Shown here piece after piece: positions 1-5,457 of a stretch of 5,457 bases of DNA. The stretch's first letter is position 1, and each line of letters starts with the position of its first letter. The notes below the pieces were generated by a model. That model worked only from the letters and a program-made list of their open reading frames with translations. It was not told the DNA's origin and searched no databases. The stretch lies in the NCBI GenBank assembly GCA_041623895.1, contig JBFJVZ010000461.1:1-5457 (forward strand), read 5' to 3'. Source of the DNA: JBFJVZ01 sp041623895. Its GTDB lineage: Bacteria > Planctomycetota > Planctomycetia > Pirellulales > Pirellulaceae. The position numbers were made by a program, and so were the translations under genes.

Positions 1-8
1 AATAAGGC

Positions 9-26
9 GCCAGGACAAGTCCTGGC
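9..26. repeat. Perfect 8+8 palindrome with a 2-base centre
   Basis: Positions 9-16 (GCCAGGAC) and 19-26 (GTCCTGGC) are exact reverse complements around AA. As RNA this would fold as about 7 pairs closing a four-base loop. It lies 44 bases past the DUF1501 stop codon, so it could end or protect that transcript. On the minus strand the stem is followed by CGCCTTATT, not a run of U, so it is a poor Rho-independent terminator. The flanks (GGC on one side, CTACC on the other) resemble short dispersed palindromes common between planctomycete genes. That last point is from memory and is not testable in a single window. Confidence 0.6.
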
Positions 27-70
27 CTACCGATGATCCCACATCAATGATGAAATTGCTCTAAGATCGA

Positions 71-1384
71 CTACGCCAAGATCGACTGGATCGGCGTGCC
101 TTCACTACGTTTAATCGGCCGTCCAATCGGTGTGGATAGTTCTTCGTCGTAGGGGACACCCAGGGCATGCAAGATTGTGGCGTGCAAGTCAGCGACCGTG
201 ACCGCGTCTTCGACATCAGCAAGCGGTTGATCCGGATCCAGGGTTGGCTTCGCAGCGGTTGCGCCGTGGACGCCACCGGCACGAATACCACAACCAGCCA
301 AGAACGTCGAAAAACCATGGGGCCAATGATCGCGACCGTCGGCTGGGTTGATTCTTGGCGTCCGCCCGAATTCACCACCGCAAACAACCATCGTCGTGCT
401 GAGTAAATCGCGTTCTTGCAGACGTTTCAACAGCGCCGCCAATGCCGGATCAAGCGTCTCGCATGCCGACGACTGCGCCGAGTGATTGCTGATGTGAGAG
501 TCCCATCCAGTGAGCGTAACCTCCACACATCGTGCCCCAACTTCGATCAGCCGACTTGCGGCCAGACAACCCCGTCCGAACCGCGTGTCGCCAAACGCAT
601 CCAGCACCGCGCCGGGTTCACTGGATACATCAAAGGCGTCCAGCTGATCGCTAGACATCATCTTGACTGCCGCCTTCGTCGCGTTGATGTGTAATGTCCG
701 CTTACGTTCCAAATCAGCCAACCGGCCTTTGGCGAACTGTTCCTCCATCTTGAACAAATCGTCCAAGCGGCGTTGATACCGCTGTTCCTTCACCGGCCGC
801 TTGACATCCGGAATCCGGCCAGCCGGGTCATTGATTTTGAACGCGTCGTAGGCGGCACCCAAATAACCTCCGCGTCCAGGATAATTATTGGGGATGATGG
901 AAATATGCCTGGGGATTTCGGCAGCGTCTTCAGCGGGCGGATAACAAAGCGTGGCGCCGATCGACGGATGAACTAACGTCGGGTCTGGACGAAAGCCCGT
1001 TTTGGTGTTGTAGATCGCGCGCTCATGGTCGCCTTCTTTGCCGGTCACGCTGCGAACGACCGAACCAAGGTGCATCAGCTGGGCAACCTGCGGCAACGTG
1101 TCGGCAACTTGCAATCCTTTGACGCTTGTTTGAATGGCTTTGACATCACCGCCGTACTTCGTCCCCGGATGAGGATCGAATGTTTCTAATTGGCTTGGCC
1201 CTCCGGCCAGCCAAAGCAGGATCACGCTTTTCGGACGCCCGGACGGTGTGAGGCCCAATTCATCTGCGGCCGCCAGCTTCCTGGCAATGGCTGACAACAG
1301 CAATGTGCCGGCCCCGGCTCCTAACAGTGTGCGCCGCGAAAGGTGGGCGACAGGATCACACAATTGATTGGATTGGTCGTTCAT
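71..1384 (-). CDS. DUF1501 family protein with Tat signal
   Basis: A 437-residue exported protein of the DUF1501 family (PF07394), which is related to the alkaline phosphatase/sulfatase fold; its reaction is unknown. I chose the ATG at 1384. An in-frame TTG at 1414 would add ten residues but would overlap the preceding gene, and the ATG lies 13 bases past that gene's stop. Residues 16-40 form a twin-arginine signal: SRRTLL, a hydrophobic stretch, then an AAA|D cleavage-like site. Family landmarks in order are GGPSQLETFD (61-70), GDH (118-120), GWDSH (293-297), GEFGRTP (337-343), GRDHWP (350-355), a D-x-HATILHALG block (about 399-409) and GRP near the C-terminus. Length and motif order look complete. 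The Tat signal implies export in the folded state, as expected for a metal-bound enzyme. The partner is probably the PSCyt2/PSD1 protein encoded just upstream in the same unit. Family assignment is firm; function is open. Confidence 0.95.
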   Translation of the reverse strand: MNDQSNQLCDPVAHLSRRTLLGAGAGTLLLSAIARKLAAADELGLTPSGRPKSVILLWLAGGPSQLETFDPHPGTKYGGDVKAIQTSVKGLQVADTLPQVAQLMHLGSVVRSVTGKEGDHERAIYNTKTGFRPDPTLVHPSIGATLCYPPAEDAAEIPRHISIIPNNYPGRGGYLGAAYDAFKINDPAGRIPDVKRPVKEQRYQRRLDDLFKMEEQFAKGRLADLERKRTLHINATKAAVKMMSSDQLDAFDVSSEPGAVLDAFGDTRFGRGCLAASRLIEVGARCVEVTLTGWDSHISNHSAQSSACETLDPALAALLKRLQERDLLSTTMVVCGGEFGRTPRINPADGRDHWPHGFSTFLAGCGIRAGGVHGATAAKPTLDPDQPLADVEDAVTVADLHATILHALGVPYDEELSTPIGRPIKRSEGTPIQSILA

Positions 1385-1397
1385 GAATCTGATTTTT

Positions 1398-3074
1398 TCA
1401 GTGATTCCAGGCAAACTCGGTACTGTTCAGCAGCACCCAAAACAGGTCTTCGATCGCCTCGCCGCGTTGGTTGGCTGATGCCAACCGCTCGACAAAATGC
1501 GTTTTTTCTGCGTCCGTGGGATAGCGGTTCAAGACGCACAGGTAAACCGTATCGACAGCAAGCTCGTTCTCCGGCGCGAACATGTCGATGTGTGCCGACG
1601 CATTCAGAAACGGATTTGAGTTGATAATCTCGCTAACCATGTTTCCGTTCAGCATCACCAATCGCTGCGTGATCGTGACGCTGTCGGATGTGAATTCATC
1701 CTCCCCCATATCTCCGTAGCGATTGATGAAATCATTCATGCCGCCAAATTTTTGTAACTGGATGAAGAACGACGAGTCTCGGTCGACCGCCTTGATTCTT
1801 GCACATTGCACAATGGATCCCGCGACTTGTTCGGGCCGCAGGCGAACGAGAGGAAATACGGCGCCGTATTCTTCATGCTCGGCTGTAACTTCAAAATCGG
1901 CTCGGCTGGCGACTCGAAACGGTGCCGATCTCGCGATCAGCCGAATTAAGCGTCGGATATCAAATCCGGTGCTGACAAAGTCATCCGCCAGTTTTTCGAC
2001 GACGGGGGTCGTGGTCTCGTCCAACGGTAGATTATCGACAGCCTCCGTTGCCGGGCGGCCAAACATTAACGCCCAAACGTGACTGACGGCGGCTCGCGCG
2101 GCCTGTCGATTCTCGGGATGGGTTACCCAAGTCGCCAAACGCTCCCGCGGGCTGCCATCGTCCGGCAACAATTCCGGCAAGAACGGAACACTTGGCTGGA
2201 CTGCGACTTCGGCTTCTGCGTTCAAGTACTTGTACTGATAATCAACCTCACCTGATCGAACACCTTGCAGTCCATTGGTTTTCGCACTGCTGTAAAAAGC
2301 CGCCAGCTGATGAAAATCCGTTTGCAATCCTTCGCGCGGAGACTGCACGTCTCCCAGATTCACGTTGCCCAGAAAGTCGTTGTGGCACTGAAGGCAATCG
2401 ATCCGTAATCCCAAAAAACAACGTGATGTCCGGGCCGCCAGGCGAACCGGATCCGCACTTCCGTCGTTGCTGTCAAACGTCGCGGTGATGAAATTGACTT
2501 CCGGATGATCCGTCCAAAGTCCCTCGGCAGTGATTAGATCACGCACGATTTGATCGTAGCGACGGTTTTCGGCAAACACGTCCGAAAGCCAAACGCGGAA
2601 CCGGCGACGACGAAAGGTGATGAACTGCCCATTGTCAGTGCCAACCAAAAATCGCGTCCACCGCTCCGCCCAATAGTCGTGAAACCTGGGATCGTTTAGC
2701 AATTTATCCAGATGTGCCGCTTCCCGCTCTGACTCGGGAAGTTTTTCCAAATCACGAATTTCTTCCAACGACAAGCCGTTGCCGAGGAGGGCAAGCGACG
2801 CACGGCGGCAGACGGTCATCCAATCGGCCGATTCGGCGCACTGCAATCCTCGTGCGTCCAACGATTCTCGCCACGCCCGATCGATTACCTGCACGCTGGA
2901 TAATTCGGGCTGGACGCTGTCTGGCGATTGCCGACTTGGTTTGGGCCCGGGCTGATCGGCGCTACGTCTGGACCGGTCGGACAGTCCAGCCGCCAAGTAG
3001 CCAAAGGCCAGCAAGATCAGTAGGCCAAACCAGCCCCAGCGAACGGCCGCCATCAGTTTCGGTTTCCATGCCAT
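1398..3074 (-). CDS. Membrane-anchored PSCyt2/PSD1 (DUF1549-DUF1553) protein
   Basis: A 558-residue planctomycete-type protein of unknown reaction. Residues 1-12 are basic, about 14-31 form one hydrophobic helix with no clear cleavage site, and 32-60 are a Pro/Ser-rich linker, so the bulk should sit outside the cytoplasmic membrane. The DUF1549 part spans about 60-260. It has the EIRDLEKLP segment (105-113), the DKLLNDPRFHDYWAERW block (123-139) and CLQCH at 227-231, a CXXCH motif of the kind that binds haem c covalently. DUF1553 spans about 305-556. Its markers are RERLATWVTHPEN (310-322), HVWALMFGR (332-340), the RRLIRLIARS segment (374-383) and the terminal LLNSTEF (548-554). It is shorter than many relatives, which often carry a separate PSCyt1 domain; none is seen here. 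After CXXCH the usual HDHPF-like residues are replaced by HNDFLGN. The ATG at 3074 has AGGGA seven bases upstream. DUF1501 follows after 13 bases, so the two are probably cotranscribed. Confidence 0.95.
   Translation of the reverse strand: MAWKPKLMAAVRWGWFGLLILLAFGYLAAGLSDRSRRSADQPGPKPSRQSPDSVQPELSSVQVIDRAWRESLDARGLQCAESADWMTVCRRASLALLGNGLSLEEIRDLEKLPESEREAAHLDKLLNDPRFHDYWAERWTRFLVGTDNGQFITFRRRRFRVWLSDVFAENRRYDQIVRDLITAEGLWTDHPEVNFITATFDSNDGSADPVRLAARTSRCFLGLRIDCLQCHNDFLGNVNLGDVQSPREGLQTDFHQLAAFYSSAKTNGLQGVRSGEVDYQYKYLNAEAEVAVQPSVPFLPELLPDDGSPRERLATWVTHPENRQAARAAVSHVWALMFGRPATEAVDNLPLDETTTPVVEKLADDFVSTGFDIRRLIRLIARSAPFRVASRADFEVTAEHEEYGAVFPLVRLRPEQVAGSIVQCARIKAVDRDSSFFIQLQKFGGMNDFINRYGDMGEDEFTSDSVTITQRLVMLNGNMVSEIINSNPFLNASAHIDMFAPENELAVDTVYLCVLNRYPTDAEKTHFVERLASANQRGEAIEDLFWVLLNSTEFAWNH
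2382..2396 (-). other. CXXCH haem-c-type motif codons (CLQCH)
   Basis: These five codons encode Cys-Leu-Gln-Cys-His, residues 227-231 of the PSCyt2/PSD1 protein, directly after the FLGLRID segment. In the family this site is the reason for the name planctomycete cytochrome C. It is the only CXXCH in the protein, so at most one haem would be attached this way. Haem attachment itself is inferred. Confidence 0.8.
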
Positions 3075-3081
3075 GGAGATG

Positions 3082-3086
3082 TCCCT
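3082..3086 (-). promoter_or_regulatory. Probable ribosome binding site of the PSCyt2/PSD1 gene
   Basis: On the minus strand AGGGA lies seven bases before the ATG at 3074. It is a partial Shine-Dalgarno match at good spacing and supports this start. Confidence 0.5.
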
Positions 3087-3161
3087 GTGGACCGGGAATA
3101 CGCGGAATGTCTCACAACCATTCGTTCTTTTTACCCTAATCTTGGCCAGAAAGAGAAAAAA

Positions 3162-4127
3162 CTATCTGACTTGGGCGATCAACTCGCTGGCACCAGCATC
3201 AATCAGCCGCCCGGCCACCGTTGTCGCCAAGTCGCTGGCGATGCTTTCCCACTGATTCGATGCTTTGGGCAATTCGCAAGATTCCGACTCGATCAGCCGT
3301 TCCTTCCCGTCTGCGGACAAGACGACCGACTGCAGCGACAATCGTTGATCAGCGACCGTTGCGTAGGCAGCAATCGGGGCTAAGCAACCGCCGTGAAGTT
3401 TGGCCAGCACCGTCCGCTCGGCAGTCACAGCTGCCCGGGTCGCAGGATGATCGACCGCTGCCAGAGAATCACGTGCCTGGACATCATCGCTGCGGGTCTC
3501 GATGCCAAGCGCACCTTGTCCCGGAGCCGGCAGCATCTCGTCAAGGCTAATCTGCACGCGCGGCAAGTCGTGCATCTGCAACCGTAGCAAGCCTGCCTCG
3601 GCCAGAATGATGGCGTCAAATGGTTCAGACTTCAGCTTCGCCAATCGCGTCTGTACGTTGCCGCGGATCGGCTCGATGCGCAGGTCATCGCGTTGCCAGA
3701 GCAGTTGGGCCGCGCGGCGGCGGCTTCCCGTGCCGACGCGCGCTTGCGGTGGCAATTCCGTTAACGCCATCCCGCTGGGCGAGACCAGGCTATCGTAGAC
3801 CGTTTCTCGCTCCGGTATCGCCACCAAGGCGTACCGAGGATCGGGTTGGGTCGGCAAATCCTTCAAAGAATGAACTGCGATATCCGCTTCATCATCTGTC
3901 AGCGCCTGTTGGATCCGTTTGGTAAACACACCGACTTGGCGGGTACCGTCAATCGGCCGCATATCGATATCACCGATACTGGCCAAGGGAACCAATCGCG
4001 TTTTGACTGAGTTGGCAGCGAGCAACTGGGCAACGTGTTCAGCTTGCCAAAGCGCCAATGGGCTCTTGCGAGTCGCAATTCGCAAGATTCGATCGTGCGG
4101 ACCCAAATTCGGGCTTACCTTGCTCAA
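3162..4127 (-). CDS. hemC: Hydroxymethylbilane synthase (porphobilinogen deaminase)
   Basis: Cytoplasmic enzyme that joins four porphobilinogen molecules into hydroxymethylbilane in haem and tetrapyrrole synthesis. With the TTG start at 4127 it is 321 residues, normal for the family. Motifs (numbered from that TTG) are RIATRKSPLALWQA near the N-terminus; HSLKDLP with the catalytic Asp at 90; GTGSRRRAAQ (132-141) and RGNVQTRL (155-162), which bind the substrate carboxylates; PAPGQGALGIE (200-210); and HGGCLAPI, whose Cys248 carries the dipyrromethane cofactor. All key residues are present. The start is the uncertain part. The open frame reaches an ATG at 4352, but those 75 extra residues do not resemble the family. 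No ATG or GTG lies closer to the conserved region. TTG 4127 has GGAG ten bases upstream; TTG 4106 is the alternative. The next gene downstream, a haem-c-motif protein, is 87 bases away in the same direction. Confidence 0.95.
   Translation of the reverse strand: MSKVSPNLGPHDRILRIATRKSPLALWQAEHVAQLLAANSVKTRLVPLASIGDIDMRPIDGTRQVGVFTKRIQQALTDDEADIAVHSLKDLPTQPDPRYALVAIPERETVYDSLVSPSGMALTELPPQARVGTGSRRRAAQLLWQRDDLRIEPIRGNVQTRLAKLKSEPFDAIILAEAGLLRLQMHDLPRVQISLDEMLPAPGQGALGIETRSDDVQARDSLAAVDHPATRAAVTAERTVLAKLHGGCLAPIAAYATVADQRLSLQSVVLSADGKERLIESESCELPKASNQWESIASDLATTVAGRLIDAGASELIAQVR
3269..3284. repeat. 16-base direct repeat, copy 1 (3' part of hemC)
   Basis: GCAATTCGCAAGATTC here is identical to 4075-4090, 806 bases away. 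Both copies are inside hemC, but in different reading frames (ESCEL here, ILRIA there), so protein constraint does not explain the match. Confidence 0.55.
4075..4090. repeat. 16-base direct repeat, copy 2 (5' part of hemC)
   Basis: Second copy of the 16-base sequence at 3269-3284. It lies in the codons for the conserved RILRIAT segment. The pair brackets most of hemC. No target-site or element structure surrounds either copy, and chance is the simplest explanation. Confidence 0.55.
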
Positions 4128-4137
4128 AACAACATAA

Positions 4138-4141
4138 CTCC
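4138..4141 (-). promoter_or_regulatory. Possible ribosome binding site deciding the hemC start
   Basis: GGAG on the minus strand is ten bases upstream of the TTG at 4127. It is the best Shine-Dalgarno-like match near the conserved hemC N-terminus and is the reason TTG 4127 was preferred to TTG 4106. Confidence 0.4.
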
Positions 4142-4239
4142 ATGCTGGCAGTGGAGATTTCGCCGGGCCACGATTATTTCTTGGCGTTTGAACGAGATCA
4201 GTCGTGCAGATCGGGTTTTCATTGGAAAGCAGTGTATTT

Positions 4240-4259
4240 CGTTGGGGCAATTGCCAACG
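4240..4259. promoter_or_regulatory. Inverted repeat, possible operator upstream of hemC
   Basis: A perfect ten-base palindrome GGCAATTGCC (4246-4255) is flanked by CGTT on the left and AACG on the right, with two extra G on the left arm. It lies about 113 bases before the hemC start and 104 bases before the kinase -10 box. The size and symmetry suit a dimeric DNA-binding protein. No regulator is encoded in the window, so this is only a candidate. Confidence 0.35.
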
Positions 4260-4340
4260 GCGGTGTGAGTTCGCTTTTAAAACGGGCTTTTCCGGGCCGG
4301 AACTATCACCGAGCGGATGTTGCCAGTTGCGCAAGGAAGC

Positions 4341-4368
4341 CAGACAAAACATGCCGATTGTCTATAAT
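4341..4368 (+). promoter_or_regulatory. Sigma70-like promoter for the kinase gene
   Basis: A perfect TATAAT -10 box lies at 4363-4368. Sixteen bases upstream is CAGACA (4341-4346), which matches four of six positions of TTGACA. Transcription would begin near 4375, leaving about 37 bases of leader before the GTG at 4412. Confidence 0.6.
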
Positions 4369-4380
4369 AAGATCAGGCAT
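4351..4380. promoter_or_regulatory. Inverted repeat bracketing the -10 box
   Basis: ATGCCGAT (4351-4358) and ATCAGGCAT (4372-4380) are reverse complements apart from one extra base in the right arm. Thirteen bases separate them and include the TATAAT box. A repressor bound here would block the kinase promoter. The arms are short enough to arise by chance. Confidence 0.35.
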
Positions 4381-4411
4381 CTTTTCGTGAACCCCGCCTA
4401 TCATTGAACTC

Positions 4412-5457
4412 GTGTCAAGTTCGAGTGGCGAAAACTATCCGATCAGCGAAGACCCGACGCGAGATTTTCTTAGCGTTGAAGGGGAAGATGACTCCATGGA
4501 CTTTGCCGATCCGGTTGGCGAACCGGTCGAAGTCGATATCCCCGATCAGATCGGTGATTACGCGATCAAAGCCTTGATCGGTGCCGGCGGGATGGGCCAG
4601 GTCTTTTTGGCCGAGCATGTGCGGATGCAACGTGCCGTCGCCATCAAGATGATGAAATCGGACCGCATGCAGAATCAGGTGGCCATCGATCGCTTCTACG
4701 CGGAGGTCCGGGCAGTCTCCCGATTAATGCATCCCAACATTGTCGCCGCCTTTGATGCAGGCGAATTCGAGGGGATCCATTATCTGGCGATGGAGTACGT
4801 CGACGGAATCACCTTGACCAAGTTGATCTCCAAGCAGGGCCCGATGCCGATTGGCCAGGCAGTGTCGGTGATTCGTCAAGCTGCCTTGGGACTGCTCCAC
4901 GCTCACCGCGCCGGGATCGTGCACCGGGACGTCAAGCCGGGCAATATCATGCGGGCCAACGACGGAACCATCAAAGTTCTGGATATGGGCCTGGCCCAAA
5001 TCGGGCGAACATTATTATCCGGTGCCCCGCAAAAAGAGGAAGTGAATGAAAACGCGGACACGAAAGGTCGATTGATCGGGACGCTTGCCTACATGTCGCC
5101 CGAACAATTGGAATCGCCCGAAACGGTCGATGCGCGAACCGACATCTATTCGCTCGGTGCCGTGTTCTACTTCTTGCTAACCGCTCGGCCGCCGTACACC
5201 GGCGAGTATTTGGACCAGGTTTACGGACACCGGCACGGCGAGATTCCGAACTTGATGCAGGTTCGTGATGATGCCGATCTGAACCTCGCCAATATCTTTC
5301 GCCGCATGATGGCCAAATCCCCCGATCAGCGATACGCGTCGTTGGATGAAGTGATCGACGATTTGGCACCCTATTCGGACACTTCCAGTGCGCCGATGTG
5401 GTTGGCTGAATTCAGCAAGCGACAAACGCAAGGTGATGCCTCGACGGTGTCGGGTGG
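4412..5457 (+). CDS. Serine/threonine protein kinase (Hanks type), 3' end missing
   Basis: Phosphorylates Ser/Thr on target proteins; 348 residues are visible and the frame is open at the window end. Numbering from GTG 4412, residues 1-45 are an acidic Ser-rich lead. The kinase domain spans about 49-318: glycine loop GAGGMGQV (57-64), VAIK with Lys79, helix C Glu98, HRDVKPGN (171-178, catalytic Asp173), DMG at 191-193 in place of DFG, the YMSPE motif (227-231), DIYSLG (244-249) and Arg307 in QRYAS. All catalytic residues are present, so activity is expected. After about 320 a linker begins (WLAEF near 330); any membrane helix or sensor domain is beyond the window. The GTG start fits the promoter at 4341-4368 but has no Shine-Dalgarno. 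ATG 4496 has GGGGAA nine bases upstream and would shorten the protein by 28 residues without touching the domain. It is transcribed divergently from hemC. Substrates are unknown. Confidence 0.95.
   Translation, partial: MSSSSGENYPISEDPTRDFLSVEGEDDSMDFADPVGEPVEVDIPDQIGDYAIKALIGAGGMGQVFLAEHVRMQRAVAIKMMKSDRMQNQVAIDRFYAEVRAVSRLMHPNIVAAFDAGEFEGIHYLAMEYVDGITLTKLISKQGPMPIGQAVSVIRQAALGLLHAHRAGIVHRDVKPGNIMRANDGTIKVLDMGLAQIGRTLLSGAPQKEEVNENADTKGRLIGTLAYMSPEQLESPETVDARTDIYSLGAVFYFLLTARPPYTGEYLDQVYGHRHGEIPNLMQVRDDADLNLANIFRRMMAKSPDQRYASLDEVIDDLAPYSDTSSAPMWLAEFSKRQTQGDASTVSG

Larger units (their letters stand above)
4128..4411. other. Divergent intergenic region between hemC and the kinase gene
   Basis: These 284 bases separate two genes read in opposite directions and must hold both promoters. 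A good promoter for the kinase is visible near the right end. I found no convincing minus-strand promoter for hemC. The left part holds an imperfect 20-base inverted repeat (4240-4259) and a TTTTAAAA palindrome (4275-4282). Open frames crossing this region on either strand give low-complexity-free but family-less protein sequence, and I do not regard them as coding. Confidence 0.7.

Noticed and set aside
61..387. Minus-strand open frame of 108 residues inside the DUF1501 gene
   Set aside because: Same strand but a different frame within the GEFGRTP/GRDHWP-encoding region; no domain of its own.
1385..1414. TTG at 1414 as the DUF1501 start
   Set aside because: It would overlap the preceding gene by 17 bases and add residues ahead of a Tat signal that is already well placed from the ATG at 1384.
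2714..3139. Plus-strand open frame of 141 residues opposite the PSCyt2/PSD1 N-terminus
   Set aside because: Antisense to a well-supported gene; Arg/Pro/Thr-rich translation typical of a shadow frame.
3156..3187. Possible terminator after hemC: GCGA/TCGC hairpin and a run of six T
   Set aside because: The stem has only four pairs and lies a dozen bases before the T run, so it is too weak and too far away to call a Rho-independent terminator.
4275..4282. TTTTAAAA palindrome as a promoter or operator
   Set aside because: Too short and AT-simple; no -35/-10 partner at suitable spacing on either strand.
4128..4352. N-terminal extension of hemC to the ATG at 4352 (396 residues)
   Set aside because: The added residues have no likeness to hydroxymethylbilane synthase, and the protein would be much longer than the family. 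The extension would also take up most of the divergent promoter region.
4058..4390. Plus-strand open frame of 110 residues across the hemC start and the spacer
   Set aside because: Its first third is antisense to conserved hemC codons, the translation shows no recognisable domain, and it would run through the kinase promoter.
4971..5369. Minus-strand open frame of 132 residues opposite the kinase
   Set aside because: Antisense to the conserved C-lobe of the kinase; Arg-rich composition typical of a shadow frame.

Overview
The window looks like an ordinary chromosomal segment from a planctomycete, probably of the Pirellulales/Rhodopirellula type. The main evidence is the adjacent pair of a DUF1501 protein and a DUF1549/DUF1553 (PSCyt2/PSD1) protein, families that are hugely expanded in Planctomycetota. 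The Hanks-type kinase with a DMG motif, weak ribosome binding sites and moderate GC content also fit. The taxon is inferred from family content, not from a marker gene.

Layout: positions 1-70 are non-coding and hold a near-perfect palindrome. Three genes then lie on the minus strand, so transcription runs from right to left: hemC (start about 4127, stop 3162), an 87-base gap, the membrane-anchored PSCyt2/PSD1 protein (3074-1398), a 13-base gap, and the Tat-exported DUF1501 protein (1384-71). Positions 4128-4411 form a divergent intergenic region. It holds a good sigma70-like promoter reading right and two inverted repeats that could be operators. From 4412 a serine/threonine protein kinase reads right and runs off the end of the window.

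How the genes fit together: the PSCyt2/PSD1 and DUF1501 genes almost certainly form one transcription unit and encode two proteins acting outside the cytoplasm, one anchored by an N-terminal helix and the other exported folded by Tat. The first has a CXXCH haem-c-type motif. hemC, just upstream in the same direction, makes the tetrapyrrole precursor of haem; whether this adjacency is functional cannot be decided here. The kinase is divergently transcribed and has an intact catalytic core; its sensor or output region lies beyond the window.

I see no CRISPR array, insertion sequence, tRNA, rRNA or phage gene, and no clear new multi-gene system. The points most worth following are the compact PSCyt2/PSD1 variant paired with DUF1501, the operator-like repeats between hemC and the kinase, the non-ATG start of hemC, and the palindrome at the left edge.
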